Shown: positions 38,795 to 51,155, counted from the first letter of the stretch. The stretch is 64,000 bases of DNA from RI-153 sp963721725 (GCA_963721725.1 CAVRLX010000003.1:589163-653162), one strand, 5' to 3'. Numbers and translations are program-made. Notes: generated from the letters alone by a model not told the origin.

Positions 38795-39715
38795 TCATCC
38801 GCTCCACTGAAGTTTTTCCATCAAGGTCTGATAAAAATAACTTCGGCTGCGCATCCGAATAAAGCGGGCCAGATAGGGACTGCCCACAACGATGACCTCA
38901 TCAGAGTCGTCCACCTCCACCTCAAACTGGCCGTCCACAGTGAGCATGGCCGTATGATCACTATAAGCGCGCAGCCGGATTTCGGCTCCTTCGGCCAGCA
39001 CCACGGCCCGATCCATACTCATGTGAGGTGCAACCGGAATGATCAGAATATTACGCAGATCAGGCGGCAGAATCGGCCCTCCAGCAGCCAGGGCATAGGC
39101 TGTGCTGCCCGTGGCGGTACTCACAATTAGCCCATCACATGTATAAGTGGTCAGGTAACCACCGTCCAGATTGGCACTGATCTGGACAATGCGCGCCAGA
39201 CTGCCCCGGCTAAGGACGACATCATTCAGCGCATCATATTCGCAGCGTATCACACGTCCGCCATCGTTGGGTTCGCAATGTTCCACACGCACGCGCACCA
39301 TCAGCCGCTCTTCCACCCAATAGTTGCCGTCCACCATTTTTGCCAGTGGACCCTGCCAATCCTGCGGGAAAACCTCGGCCAAAAAGCCCAATCGCCCCAT
39401 TTTGACGCCCAGCATCGGCACATCGTAGGCAGCGCCCAAGCGGGCAGCGCGCAACATGGTTCCATCCCCCCCCAGCGTGATCAGCAGATCGACTTCGGGC
39501 AGCTTTTCGCCGATGGCCTGCGAATCCCAGGCCGAATGACGCCAGATATCGGGAATGCCGCGCTCGTGCAGAAAGTTCTCCATTTTGGCGGCGAGTTCCA
39601 ACGATTCGGGCTTTTTAGGATGATGCAGAATGCCAATGTGGCGAAAAGGCGGGGGCCGGAATGACTCATCGGCGGGGAAATTTGCAGATCGGGGAACAAG
39701 GTTTGCGTCGGTCAT
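38795..39715 (-). CDS. nadK: NAD kinase
   Basis: A 306-residue ATP-dependent kinase that makes NADP from NAD. The signature LLITLGGDGTMLRAAR (about residue 75-90) carries the GGDG phosphate loop. GRLGFLAEVF and the NE/D-type loop RCEYDALNDVVLSRG (NDVV instead of NE) follow, then CDGLIVSTATGSTAYALAAGGPI, the GSTAY motif that binds the nicotinamide. The start was set at ATG 39715 because it follows GGAAGAG and gives a normal-length N-terminus; the frame is open to 39799. It is divergent from the phosphoesterase gene. Confidence 0.92.
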   Translation of the reverse strand: MTDANLVPRSANFPADESFRPPPFRHIGILHHPKKPESLELAAKMENFLHERGIPDIWRHSAWDSQAIGEKLPEVDLLITLGGDGTMLRAARLGAAYDVPMLGVKMGRLGFLAEVFPQDWQGPLAKMVDGNYWVEERLMVRVRVEHCEPNDGGRVIRCEYDALNDVVLSRGSLARIVQISANLDGGYLTTYTCDGLIVSTATGSTAYALAAGGPILPPDLRNILIIPVAPHMSMDRAVVLAEGAEIRLRAYSDHTAMLTVDGQFEVEVDDSDEVIVVGSPYLARFIRMRSRSYFYQTLMEKLQWSG

Positions 39716-39903
39716 GCCGCTCTTCCTGATGTCAGAAATGGAAACAGGGGCTGGCGGGCGATGGCTCGCGACAGCCCAGAAATCATAGACGAGGGTCACC
39801 GTTCCGTCAAATGAACCGGATAAGCCTTTCTGGCTCGCCCCAGCCCTATGCTATGATGGGGCAATGAATTATCTCTCCATCATACGAGAAGGTGAGCGAG
39901 TCG

Positions 39904-40689
39904 ATGCGGGTATTGGTGCTGTCCGACATTCATGGCAACTTTGCCGCTTTGGAAACTGTGGTCAATGAGGCCGCAGGTCACTACGATACGGTCTGGTGTC
40001 TGGGCGATCTGGTGGGCTATGGTCCTTCGCCCAACGAGTGTGTGGAATGGATCCAGGAACATGCCGAATTGTGCGTCATCGGCAACCATGATTGGGCAGT
40101 ACTAGGGCGAGCCGGAATTGACGTGGATGATTTCAACCCCATGGCACGGCAGGCGGTGATGTGGACACGAGAACAACTGCACGAGCCAAATCGCGCCTTT
40201 CTCGACAGTCTCTACGACGAACCTGTGCAGCCTGCACACGCGCCGGATCTACTGCTCACCCATGCCAGCCCGCGCCAGCCGGTGTGGGAATATATCCTCA
40301 CCCCCGGCATCGCCCTGGACAACTTCGCCAGTTTCGAGCAGAGCATCTGTCTGGTGGGGCATACCCACAAACCGGCCATCTATCGCTGGCAGCTTTCGCC
40401 CATGCTGGAAGATATGGGTAGTGGAAATGTCACCGTGGATTATCTGGTGCCAGAGCCAGATGTACGCCTTCTTCTCGATCACTCCGAAACCCATCGCTTG
40501 ATCTTGAATCCAGGGAGTGTGGGCCAGCCGCGTGATAATGATCCGCGGGCGGCCTATGCTTTGCTCGATCTGGATCAAATGACATGGCAGCAAAAGCGTG
40601 TCACTTATCCCGTGGAGTTGACCCAAAGTCGGATGCGGGCGGCCAATCTGCCGCGCCGTCTTATTGACCGCCTCAACTATGGCTGGTAG
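39904..40689 (+). CDS. metallophosphoesterase (calcineurin-like)
   Basis: A 261-residue phosphoesterase of the YfcE/MJ0936-like group. The metal-site motifs are all present: LVLSDIHGNFAAL (D..H), CLGDLVGYGPSP (GD), VIGNHDWAV (GNHD), a His in LLTHASPR and CLVGHTHKPAIY (GHTH). Enzymes of this type hydrolyse phosphodiesters or act as regulatory phosphatases; the natural substrate is not evident. The ATG at 39904 matches the standard MRVLVLSDIHGN start; a GTG at 39892 in the same frame is possible. The last 17 bp overlap the end of the convergent cNMP-binding gene. Confidence 0.9.
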   Translation: MRVLVLSDIHGNFAALETVVNEAAGHYDTVWCLGDLVGYGPSPNECVEWIQEHAELCVIGNHDWAVLGRAGIDVDDFNPMARQAVMWTREQLHEPNRAFLDSLYDEPVQPAHAPDLLLTHASPRQPVWEYILTPGIALDNFASFEQSICLVGHTHKPAIYRWQLSPMLEDMGSGNVTVDYLVPEPDVRLLLDHSETHRLILNPGSVGQPRDNDPRAAYALLDLDQMTWQQKRVTYPVELTQSRMRAANLPRRLIDRLNYGW

Positions 40690-43243
40690 GCGGATGATGC
40701 CCGGAAGGGGCATTGGGGTTTTCTTCCTCACGTACCAGGCGGGTGGGTTCCTGGCCTGCCTCCAAACGGTTGTACAGTTCAAACCGATCAGGCAGATAGC
40801 GTGTCTGATCGCGCACCTTTTGTAGCTCGTTTTGGCGCTTCCATTCTACCAAACGCCGGTTGATCTCCTCTTTGACAGCGCGCGGGTTGGGTACATGAGC
40901 AAAAGTAAAGCCCCCCTGAGAAGCGGCTGTCTGTACGAACACGTTGCCATAATTCAGGATCATCTCCACGGGAGACGACATGCGATAGGTTACATCCTGA
41001 ATTTGGCCCAGTTGTGCCTCCCGTCGTACCTCGCTTAGAAAGAGTGGCAGCTTTTCAATATCAATAATACGGTCATTGGTGATCTCATAGCGATCATTCC
41101 ACCAATCCGCCGTTTGATACAACGCCCATCCCAGCAAAGCAAGAAAAGGCACGGCCAACAGAATTTCCAGGCCGAGGATCATCGTGCGGACCTGACTAAC
41201 CCAGGGCAAACTTACCGTTGCCACCCCACCCGCCACCATGAGAACCGAAAGCGAAATCAGCAACGAAAAGGGCAATGCTGTCCGTTGCAACAGCACGACC
41301 CAGTGTTTACGCCAGACCACACGGTCGGTGGATTCCCAGTGCGGCTGGCTGACGTTGACCAACTGTCCCCAGCCTTGCCAGGGGCGGCGCGGATTGCGCT
41401 TTACCACGGGCGCAACGCGGGGCGGCAGGACACGACTAGGCAGATCCATAGTTGTGCCGAGGCGCGATTCTGACGCGTTTTGAATCTCCAGTTTGCCCTC
41501 GGCCCGATACCGTTGAATGCGCAGCGTGCGCTCACGAAAAATCTTGGTACGCAGCGAATCAGGGTTGGGAACCAGATCAAACATAATAAAGCCAGAGCGC
41601 CCAGCAGTGAAGACTTTTAATGTGCCATAGCCAAGCATATTGCCCCAAAATGAGGTAAAAATGTCGATGCTCTCGACCTGTTCCAGCAGCGCTTCCCGGC
41701 GATATTCCGTGGCTAAAATTACCTTCTCCTGTTGGATCACGCGCTGATTGGTGACGATGAAAAAGTCGTTGAGATAATCTAATACTCCCCATGCCGCCAC
41801 GGGCAAAAAAACGAGCAGAAAAAGAGAAGTTGCCCATACCAACAGACCAGGAACCGACCTTGAGAGCACCATTGCCACTATCCCGATTACGAGCATAATC
41901 AGGGTAAGCTGTGATTTTTGAATCAATGCAATCCAATGGCGTTGGGTCAGCACCACCAATAGTTCGCCGCGTCCCAGCCAACTGTAATCTTGGGGCGGCG
42001 CAGATCGCACGTTAGTCTCCCCTTTAGGAACTTTAATGTTGAGTTTGTCGCGCAGATCCTCCCCCTCTTGCTCCACAAAGCGGCGGAAATCTTGCCAGTG
42101 TAGCCGCAGCCAGGGACTACCGGGTTCTGTCTCCACAGTGGAGTGCACATTCTGGGCTGCTTTCAGCGCAATCTCATGAAAGTAGACCACACCATCCACA
42201 GGAGTACGCGGCAAAGCACGGTCACCACGATCTAGCGCACTGATAATCGCCTTGCCGCCGCGCATCAAAATCCACATGCTATCGCCCAGATCGCCTTGCT
42301 GCATGATCAGATGATGTTGCGGGATGGAATGGAAGCTGCAAAAACCCGCCAGTTTGCGTTTATGGGCATCGCTGTATTGATCAAAGACCGCCACTTGCTT
42401 CAGGGTTTCATACGGTTCAAATTGGCTCTGGGCATTGGTGAGTTCCGGGAAGCGCAACGCCACCCGCCGCACGCTTTCCCACGGCAAAACATAGACTTCC
42501 GTGGCACAGGTAGCAACAGCCCAATGATCATAGGTTGTGGTGGTGGCTGGCTGAGGATTCATGCCGCCAGGGAAGCCAAAAGGCGCGCCTGTGCCCAGCC
42601 AAAAGCGATAGTCCGAATGGCGCGGGCGATAGATTGCTACCTGCCCTTTGTTGATCAAGTAGAGGTGTTGCGCCGGACGATCTTGCGTGTAAATCACTTG
42701 TTCTGCGGTGAAGGTCTTGACCTGTACATCTTCGGCCAAATAGCTCAGGGTCACCAGCCCCATGCCCGCCATCAGCGGCATAGTGCGCAGGCGGTTAATA
42801 ACCGATTGGCGCACTATTTGCGGGCGAATTTCGGGGAAGCGAAAGAGCAACCGTTCCAGGGCCGAGGTCTCGAATTGCAGAGTCAGTACCGACGTCTGTG
42901 CGGTGACACTGCTGGTATGGCGCAGGTTATAGATTAGCGCATAGGAGCCAATCAGCGTCTCCACTTTGAGATCACGGTCGATAACAGCGACAGGGTGGCC
43001 CTGGGCGGTGGGGCGCACACGCAGCATATGCGCCGTACCACTCACAAGATAGAAGAGATGAGTCGCCTCGTCATCCTGATGAACAATGGTCTCACCCGGC
43101 TGAAAATTGCGAAATACAGCATCATGGCCCAGCACCTCAATCATCTCCGCGGCGGGCAATCCACGCAGAAACGAAATCGTGCGCAATAGGTCATTGACCG
43201 ATGTGGGCGGTGGGTTATTGACAGCGGTAGGGGAAGTTGGCAT
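40673..43243 (-). CDS. membrane protein with cNMP-binding-like and PH-like domains
   Basis: An 856-residue protein of unusual composition. Residues 20-130 and 145-260 are cyclic-nucleotide-binding-type beta barrels (PGETIVHQDDEATHLFYLVSG; YTQDRPAQHLYLINKGQVAI), and a third, weaker one covers about 275-395 (IMQQGDLGDSMWILMRGGKA). The C-terminal half has two membrane segments pairs (about 445-495 and 680-735), each followed by a bacterial PH-like (bPH2) domain with NQRVIQQEKVILATEYRREA and NDRIIDIEKLPLFLSEVRRE. The Arg-Glu motif that binds the phosphate of cAMP is not obvious in any barrel, so the ligand is uncertain. It begins 3 bp after the uvrC stop and overlaps the phosphoesterase gene at its end. 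Confidence 0.83.
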   Translation of the reverse strand: MPTSPTAVNNPPPTSVNDLLRTISFLRGLPAAEMIEVLGHDAVFRNFQPGETIVHQDDEATHLFYLVSGTAHMLRVRPTAQGHPVAVIDRDLKVETLIGSYALIYNLRHTSSVTAQTSVLTLQFETSALERLLFRFPEIRPQIVRQSVINRLRTMPLMAGMGLVTLSYLAEDVQVKTFTAEQVIYTQDRPAQHLYLINKGQVAIYRPRHSDYRFWLGTGAPFGFPGGMNPQPATTTTYDHWAVATCATEVYVLPWESVRRVALRFPELTNAQSQFEPYETLKQVAVFDQYSDAHKRKLAGFCSFHSIPQHHLIMQQGDLGDSMWILMRGGKAIISALDRGDRALPRTPVDGVVYFHEIALKAAQNVHSTVETEPGSPWLRLHWQDFRRFVEQEGEDLRDKLNIKVPKGETNVRSAPPQDYSWLGRGELLVVLTQRHWIALIQKSQLTLIMLVIGIVAMVLSRSVPGLLVWATSLFLLVFLPVAAWGVLDYLNDFFIVTNQRVIQQEKVILATEYRREALLEQVESIDIFTSFWGNMLGYGTLKVFTAGRSGFIMFDLVPNPDSLRTKIFRERTLRIQRYRAEGKLEIQNASESRLGTTMDLPSRVLPPRVAPVVKRNPRRPWQGWGQLVNVSQPHWESTDRVVWRKHWVVLLQRTALPFSLLISLSVLMVAGGVATVSLPWVSQVRTMILGLEILLAVPFLALLGWALYQTADWWNDRYEITNDRIIDIEKLPLFLSEVRREAQLGQIQDVTYRMSSPVEMILNYGNVFVQTAASQGGFTFAHVPNPRAVKEEINRRLVEWKRQNELQKVRDQTRYLPDRFELYNRLEAGQEPTRLVREEENPNAPSGHHPPTSHS

Positions 43244-43246
43244 ACG

Positions 43247-45145
<1,899 letters not shown>

Positions 45146-45231
45146 ACGTTCTATTTTACCATAAATAGCCTCCAGGACTCTAGATTTTAATGCTTTATTA
45201 AGACTTCGGTGAAAACAAACCGTTGCCAGAT

Positions 45232-45259
45232 TTGACCGGTTTGTGATGTATGATATAAT
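45232..45259 (+). promoter_or_regulatory. promoter for the tRNA-tuf cluster
   Basis: TTGACC at 45232-45237, a 16-bp spacer and TATAAT at 45254-45259, 22 bp upstream of tRNA-Thr. This near-consensus promoter lies in the gap between divergent uvrC and the tRNA genes and probably drives the tRNAs and tuf. Confidence 0.8.
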
Positions 45260-45281
45260 CTTTTTGGTGTCAGGCAGTTAT

Positions 45282-45355
<74 letters not shown>

Positions 45356-45451
45356 TTGACCGGCTGCGCACAGAGCAACGTCGGTATGCCATACACGGCA
45401 ACACTACAAGCGTCGAAGGCATCAGTGCTCGAGACACAGATTCTGGTTTTT

Positions 45452-45535
<84 letters not shown>

Positions 45536-45539
45536 TCAA

Positions 45540-45612
<73 letters not shown>

Positions 45613-45680
45613 CCTGCCAGAAACGTGGATGTTACCCCATGATTTTGGGGCTGACAAACGCAGTAGTGTTATCGAGATAG

Positions 45681-45713
45681 ACCGCCCACCACACAAGTTG
45701 TAGGGTGGGCGGT
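45681..45713 (+). promoter_or_regulatory. hairpin in the tuf leader
   Basis: 10-bp arms ACCGCCCACC (45681-45690) and GGTGGGCGGT (45704-45713) with a 13-nt loop. It is followed by TTCGTGA instead of a T-run, so it is a weak terminator or an attenuation/processing structure between the tRNAs and tuf. Confidence 0.5.
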
Positions 45714-45805
45714 TTCGTGACGATCTCAGAACATGAAGGTCACTATTTCGATTGGATTACTTGCTGTTCACCGTTGAACAAAATTTTTCAGGAGGCACCC
45801 AAGCA

Positions 45806-47005
<1,200 letters not shown>

Positions 47006-47070
47006 AACGCTGATAGGCTAGCACAAAGTTTTGTACCGGGAGTGGCTTTCTAGTCTATTCCCGGTTTCAA

Positions 47071-47143
<73 letters not shown>

Positions 47144-47153
47144 CCTTGTTGTG

Positions 47154-47183
47154 AATGACCACCGGCGGGTGTCGGTGGTCATT
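47154..47183 (+). terminator. hairpin with T-run between tRNA-Trp and secE
   Basis: 11-bp arms AATGACCACCG (47154-47164) and CGGTGGTCATT (47173-47183) with an 8-nt loop, followed by TTCC. It could terminate the tuf-tRNA transcript or attenuate read-through to secE. Confidence 0.6.
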
Positions 47184-47281
47184 TTCCGCCAGGAAACCGT
47201 CGGTCTGGTTGGCTGGCGTTACCACAGGTCTGTGTTGAGGTGGATCGCTTTGGGCGGTCCACCTTTAGAAATGAGGGTCAT

Positions 47282-47500
47282 GTGAGCCGTTCTCCGTCTG
47301 TGCCAAGAAGTGAAAACGCCCTGGTTCGTTATGTCAAAGATACGCGGGCTGAGTTGGCGAAGGTAACCTGGCCCACCCGCGAGGAAGGGATTCGCCTGAC
47401 CCTCGTTGTGATGGCAGTTACGATGGTTGCATCACTGGTGTTGTTTACCGTTGACTCCTTGTTCAGCTATTTGATCAGCTTGTTTATTCAGGCGTTCTAA
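47282..47500 (+). CDS. secE: preprotein translocase subunit SecE
   Basis: A 72-residue essential subunit of the SecYEG protein-export channel. An amphipathic N-terminal helix contains the conserved RYVKDTRAELAKVTWPTREE, and one transmembrane helix follows (LTLVVMAVTMVASLVLFTVD) with a second hydrophobic stretch at the end (LFSYLISLFIQAF). This short single-anchor form is normal outside enterobacteria. The start is GTG after GAGGG. nusG begins about 95 bp downstream, the usual neighbour. No rpmG gene (ribosomal L33) is present between tRNA-Trp and secE, where it often lies. Confidence 0.93.
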   Translation: MSRSPSVPRSENALVRYVKDTRAELAKVTWPTREEGIRLTLVVMAVTMVASLVLFTVDSLFSYLISLFIQAF

Positions 47501-47595
47501 GCTTAGGCAGGCTCAATTGGAGATTCTGCTAAGCGTAAATTAGCTGACAGCACGCAAAGAGAATTGTGTCGCGTTGGCTTAGGAAGAAGGCACTT

Positions 47596-48234
47596 ATGGA
47601 CAAGTTATCAAACAAACCTGAGTGGGATCCCGAGGCCGCAGAGACTTCTCTGGATGCAAACGACGACATCATCAATATTGATGATGAAGAGCCAAAAGAC
47701 GAGGGTCCGAAGGCTGAGTGGTTTGTTATTCACAGTTACTCCGGCATGGAGAACAAGGTTAAGCGCAATCTAGAACACCGCGCGGAATCGATGAGGATGA
47801 CCGACCGTATTTTGCAGGTGGTCGTTCCCACAGAGACCGAGATTGAAATTAAAGACGGTGTACGCCGCGAAGTAGAACGGCGCGTATTCCCTGGCTATAT
47901 TCTGATCCAGATGATTATGGACGAAGATAGCTGGTATGTGGTGCGCAATACACCGGGAGTCACGAGTTTTGTGGGCATGGGCAACAAACCCAGCCCGCTC
48001 AGCCCGGATGAAGTGGAACGGATCATGAGCCGCATTGAGGCAGATGAACCGCGCGTCAAGGTGAGCTTTAGTGTGGGCGAGCGGGTGCGCATTACCGAAG
48101 GCCCATTTGCCGAGTTTACAGGTCTGGTCGACACGATTGATGCCGATAAGGGCAAGGCGCGTGTAATGGTCAGTTTCTTTAATCGTGAAACACCCGTTGA
48201 GGTGGACTTTCTCCAATTGGAACGGGAAATATAA
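47596..48234 (+). CDS. nusG: transcription antitermination factor NusG
   Basis: A 212-residue factor that binds RNA polymerase and couples transcription to translation. An acidic N-terminal extension of about 45 residues (DDIINIDDEEPKDE) precedes the NGN domain, which begins EWFVIHSYSGMENKVKRNLE and includes RRVFPGYILIQM and PGVTSFVGMG. The C-terminal KOW domain is FSVGERVRITEGPFAEFTGL. ATG 47596 follows AGGAAGAAGG; an in-frame GTG at 47566 is possible. It is followed after 12 bp by rplK. The long acidic extension is not usual in E. coli but is seen in some other phyla. Confidence 0.95.
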   Translation: MDKLSNKPEWDPEAAETSLDANDDIINIDDEEPKDEGPKAEWFVIHSYSGMENKVKRNLEHRAESMRMTDRILQVVVPTETEIEIKDGVRREVERRVFPGYILIQMIMDEDSWYVVRNTPGVTSFVGMGNKPSPLSPDEVERIMSRIEADEPRVKVSFSVGERVRITEGPFAEFTGLVDTIDADKGKARVMVSFFNRETPVEVDFLQLEREI

Positions 48235-48246
48235 GGAGCATATCCC

Positions 48247-48672
48247 ATGGCTAAGAAAATTAAGGCAATTGTGAAATTGCAGATCCCGGCGGGCAAGGCC
48301 AATCCAGCGCCGCCCGTGGGCACGGCGCTTGGCCCGCATGGTGTGAACATCATGGGCTTTTGCAAAGAGTACAACGCTCGTACCCAGGCGCAGATTGGTC
48401 AGATTATCCCGGTTGACATCACCATCTTTCAAGATGGCTCGTTCAACTTTGTCACAAAGACGCCGCCGGCTGGTGATTTGATCAAGAAGGCGGCTGGCGT
48501 GCCGCGTGGCAGTGCCGAACCGAACAAGAGCAAAGTAGGGCAGATTACCCGCCAACAGGTGCGCGAGATCGCCGAGATCAAGCTAAAAGACCTGGGCGAC
48601 CTACCTTTGGACAGCGCCATGCGCATGATTGAAGGTACAGCCCGCAGCATGGGCGTTACAGTTGTTGAATAA
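48247..48672 (+). CDS. rplK: 50S ribosomal protein L11
   Basis: A 141-residue protein of the ribosomal GTPase-associated centre. The N-terminal domain starts KKIKAIVKLQIPAGKANPAPPVG, of which the Pro-rich TGKA-like loop contacts 23S rRNA, and continues LGPHGVNIMGFCKEYN. The C-terminal RNA-binding domain has KVGQITRQQVREIAEIKLKDL and ends AMRMIEGTARSMGVTVVE. Normal length. An AAGGAG site is 9 bp upstream of the ATG. It is followed by rplA. Confidence 0.97.
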   Translation: MAKKIKAIVKLQIPAGKANPAPPVGTALGPHGVNIMGFCKEYNARTQAQIGQIIPVDITIFQDGSFNFVTKTPPAGDLIKKAAGVPRGSAEPNKSKVGQITRQQVREIAEIKLKDLGDLPLDSAMRMIEGTARSMGVTVVE

Positions 48673-48732
48673 ATTTTTATTTTAGAATGAACGTGGGAGG
48701 GGAGCTACCCCGCCTGCACCACGGAGGAAACC

Positions 48733-49449
48733 ATGCCAAAGCATAGCAAACGTTACAATGCAGTACGGTCGCAGATTGAACGAGAGACCATCTATTCGCC
48801 GGAAGAGGCGATTGCCCTGGTCAAGTCTACCTCGACGGCCAAGTTTGATGAAACGATCGAAGTTCACATGAACACCGGGGTCGATCCCCGCCACGCCGAT
48901 CAACAGGTGCGTGGGGTGGTGACTCTGCCCAACGGCACAGGCCGCGAAGTGAAGATCCTGGTTTTCGCGGGGGCCGATGGTATTTCACGTGCCCAAGAAG
49001 CCGGTGCAGATTTCGTGGGCGGTGATGATTTGGCCCAGCGTATTCAAGAGGGCTGGATTGATTTTGATGTGGTCTTGGCAACGCCAGACATGATGCGTGT
49101 GGTCGGTCGCTTGGGCCGTGTCTTGGGTCCGCGTGGCTTGATGCCTAGCCCCAAGGCTGGCACAATTGTCAACGCCGAAGATTTGCCCCGCGTGATCAAC
49201 GAAACCCGCTTGGGCCGTGTCGAATTCCGGGTGGACAAGACCAGCAATATCCACGCTCCTATCGGCAAATCCAGCTTCAGCCAGGAAAAGCTGATGGGCA
49301 ATTTCACGGCGTTGATGGAAGCCGTAAGCGCCGCTCGACCTGCGGCGATTAAAGGCCACTACCTGAAAAAAGTAACCCTGACCAGCACCATGGGGCCAGG
49401 AATCAAGGTAGACACGAACGCGGCAGGCAGTCTGCGCCAAGAAAATTAA
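48733..49449 (+). CDS. rplA: 50S ribosomal protein L1
   Basis: A 238-residue protein forming the L1 stalk of the large subunit. The sequence begins KHSKRYNAVRSQIERETIYS and shows FDETIEVHMNTGVDPRHADQ, LPNGTGREVKILVFAG, the signature LGRVLGPRGLMPSPKAGTI (about 125-143) and the end VTLTSTMGPGIKVD. In bacteria L1 also represses its own operon by binding an mRNA site resembling the rRNA target. It starts 60 bp after rplK with GGAGG. The next 340 bp before rplJ form a leader region. Confidence 0.97.
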   Translation: MPKHSKRYNAVRSQIERETIYSPEEAIALVKSTSTAKFDETIEVHMNTGVDPRHADQQVRGVVTLPNGTGREVKILVFAGADGISRAQEAGADFVGGDDLAQRIQEGWIDFDVVLATPDMMRVVGRLGRVLGPRGLMPSPKAGTIVNAEDLPRVINETRLGRVEFRVDKTSNIHAPIGKSSFSQEKLMGNFTALMEAVSAARPAAIKGHYLKKVTLTSTMGPGIKVDTNAAGSLRQEN

Positions 49450-49789
49450 CGCAATTAGATAGGTGTTATTTGGCGAATCATGGCTGTGCGTGTAGGATAG
49501 AGAACGCTTGTAATTAAATATTTCGACTGCTTGTCAATACTGAAGACAGCGGGTGCGTTTGCATAAGTGCGATTTTCGCCGCCCGCCGAGGTGATACAGA
49601 GCGATGTCGGTTTGCTATTGAGCAGCCTTCTTGCGCAATGTTTACGCCCCTGTCTTTTCAAAGCAGGGGTTTTTCTTTGCCCCTGGGTTTGTGAACTATC
49701 CATTATGTGGCTACTAGTAGCGGCATGGCGGTTTTGGCGACGATATCCAAACGTTGCCTTTAAATTCTTGTGGAAAGGAGGAAACAGCT
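49450..49789 (+). promoter_or_regulatory. L10 leader with attenuator hairpin
   Basis: The 340-bp gap between rplA and rplJ. It holds a hairpin CCCCTG-N11-CAGGGG (49647-49652, 49664-49669) directly followed by TTTTTCTTT, an intrinsic terminator. In bacteria the L10(L12)4 complex often binds the rplJ leader to control its expression, and a terminator here fits an attenuation version. I did not verify the L10-binding kink-turn. Confidence 0.55.
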
Positions 49790-50329
49790 TTGGCAATTAC
49801 CCGAGAGAAGAAAGAAGAACTGGTTCACCTGTACCGGCAACAGATCGAACGCTCGACTGCGATGGTCTTTACTGACTATCGCGGGGCCAGTGTTGGGCAG
49901 ATTAAGGCCCTGCGTGATCGTCTGCGCGCGAATGACACCACGTATATGGTAACCAAAAACAAGCTCATCCAGATTGCACTTCAGCAAAGTGGTCGAGACT
50001 TGGAATTGACTGAGTTGCTGGCTGGCCCGAATGCAGTTGCGTTTGTGGGCGAGGACATCGGCAAAGGCGTGAAAGCGCTAAACGATTGGATTCGCGAAAC
50101 TGGCGGCGAGTTGGTGAAGGTGAAAGGCGCAGTCTTACAGGACAACGTCCTGGATTCGACTCGTGCAGCAGCGTTGGCCGAACTGCCAACACGCGAAGAA
50201 ATGCTGGCAAAGTTGCTCGGCACCATCATCGCCCCGGCCAGCAAGCTTGTCCGTGTCATCAACGAGCCTGGTGCAAGCCTGGCCCGTGTGCTCAAGGCCC
50301 ATGCCGACAAACAGCAAGAAGCTGCGTAG
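49790..50329 (+). CDS. rplJ: 50S ribosomal protein L10
   Basis: A 179-residue protein that anchors L7/L12 dimers to the stalk. The N-terminal rRNA-binding domain begins AITREKKEELVHLYRQQIER and has MVFTDYRGASVGQIKALRDR and NTLIRIA-like NKLIQIALQQSGRDLELTEL. The C-terminal helix that binds L7/L12 is LAGTIIAPASKLVRVINEPG onwards (SLARVLKAHADKQ). The start is TTG at 49790: AAAGGAGG is 7-8 bp upstream and the family start MAITREKK matches. The frame is open upstream but without a ribosome site. Followed 107 bp later by rplL. Confidence 0.95.
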   Translation: MAITREKKEELVHLYRQQIERSTAMVFTDYRGASVGQIKALRDRLRANDTTYMVTKNKLIQIALQQSGRDLELTELLAGPNAVAFVGEDIGKGVKALNDWIRETGGELVKVKGAVLQDNVLDSTRAAALAELPTREEMLAKLLGTIIAPASKLVRVINEPGASLARVLKAHADKQQEAA

Positions 50330-50436
50330 TCGTCAATGGCTCTACTTGGTATGACTTTTTTCAAAAACGCTGTCGGCTTTCTGGCCGATGATGTACGTAC
50401 TGTTTACTATTTTGTTCTTACTGGAGGAACATTCAA

Positions 50437-50811
50437 ATGGCTGATTTGCAAACTATCAAGGAACAACTGGACGGCCTGACCCTGTTGGAAGCCGCCGAAC
50501 TCGTGAAGATGTTGGAATCGGCGTGGGGCGTTAGCGCTGCCGCTCCAGTCGCTATGATGGCTGCGGGTGGTGCGGCCCCGGCTGAGGAAGTCGAAGAGCA
50601 GACCGAATTCGACGTGATCCTTAAAGACGTGGGCGCCAAGAAGATCAACGTGATTAAGGCTGTGCGCGCTGTCACCAACCTGGGCCTGAAAGAAGCCAAG
50701 GACCTGGTCGAAAGCGCCCCCACCCCCGTGGTGCAGGGTGTGACCAAAGAACAGGCCGCTGATGTGAAGAAGCAGCTTGAAGAAGAAGGCGCAACCGTCG
50801 AGGTCAAGTAA
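50437..50811 (+). CDS. rplL: 50S ribosomal protein L7/L12
   Basis: A 124-residue protein that recruits translation factors as dimers on L10. The N-terminal dimerisation helices (LQTIKEQLDGLTLLEAAELV) are followed by an Ala/Gly-rich hinge (APVAMMAAGGAAPAEEVEEQ). The C-terminal domain has TEFDVILKDVGAKKINVIKA, TNLGLKEAKDLVESAP and ends KKQLEEEGATVEVK. An ATG with GGAGG upstream. A strong terminator follows, so the stalk operon ends here and is not continued into rpoB, which is the more common neighbour. Confidence 0.97.
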   Translation: MADLQTIKEQLDGLTLLEAAELVKMLESAWGVSAAAPVAMMAAGGAAPAEEVEEQTEFDVILKDVGAKKINVIKAVRAVTNLGLKEAKDLVESAPTPVVQGVTKEQAADVKKQLEEEGATVEVK

Positions 50812-50835
50812 GACTCGATAGGTGGCTTGTAAAGC

Positions 50836-50873
50836 AAAAAGGCGGCGATGCCCATGGGCATCGCCGCCTTTTT
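50836..50873 (+). terminator. strong terminator after rplL
   Basis: Near-perfect palindrome GGCGGCGATGCCCATGGGCATCGCC (50841-50868), with an A-run before and TTTTTT after. The stem is GC-rich, 13 bp, and continued by A-T pairs. Confidence 0.92.
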
Positions 50874-50962
50874 TATTGCCTCTAAGAAATTAGATTGGAA
50901 TGCGCCACAACAAAAATCAGGAAATAGCGACTGAATCGAAAAGACATGGCGTTCTCCGTACC

Positions 50963-51035
50963 ATACTCCGCAGCAGCACACAAAAACATTTTTCAAAGAG
51001 CAGAAAAGGTTCCTTTGTGGCGCCGCTTCATATAG
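50963..51035 (+). repeat. 70-bp dispersed element, copy C
   Basis: Matches copies A and B: ATACTCCGCAGCAGCACACA, ATTTTTCAAAGAGCAG, GGTTCCTTTGTGGCGCCGCTT and a TATAG end. It lies between the rplL terminator and holB. The rest of 50874-51155 shows no gene. Confidence 0.75.
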
Positions 51036-51155
51036 AACACAATTGTGAGGGAAAAGGCGAGGCGATGCATGGCAAGCGACGAGGTTGAATCTCGGTGCAT
51101 TATATCATCGGACGCTTGGTCTACAGTCTGAGTGTGTGATAAAATTGGGCGACCA

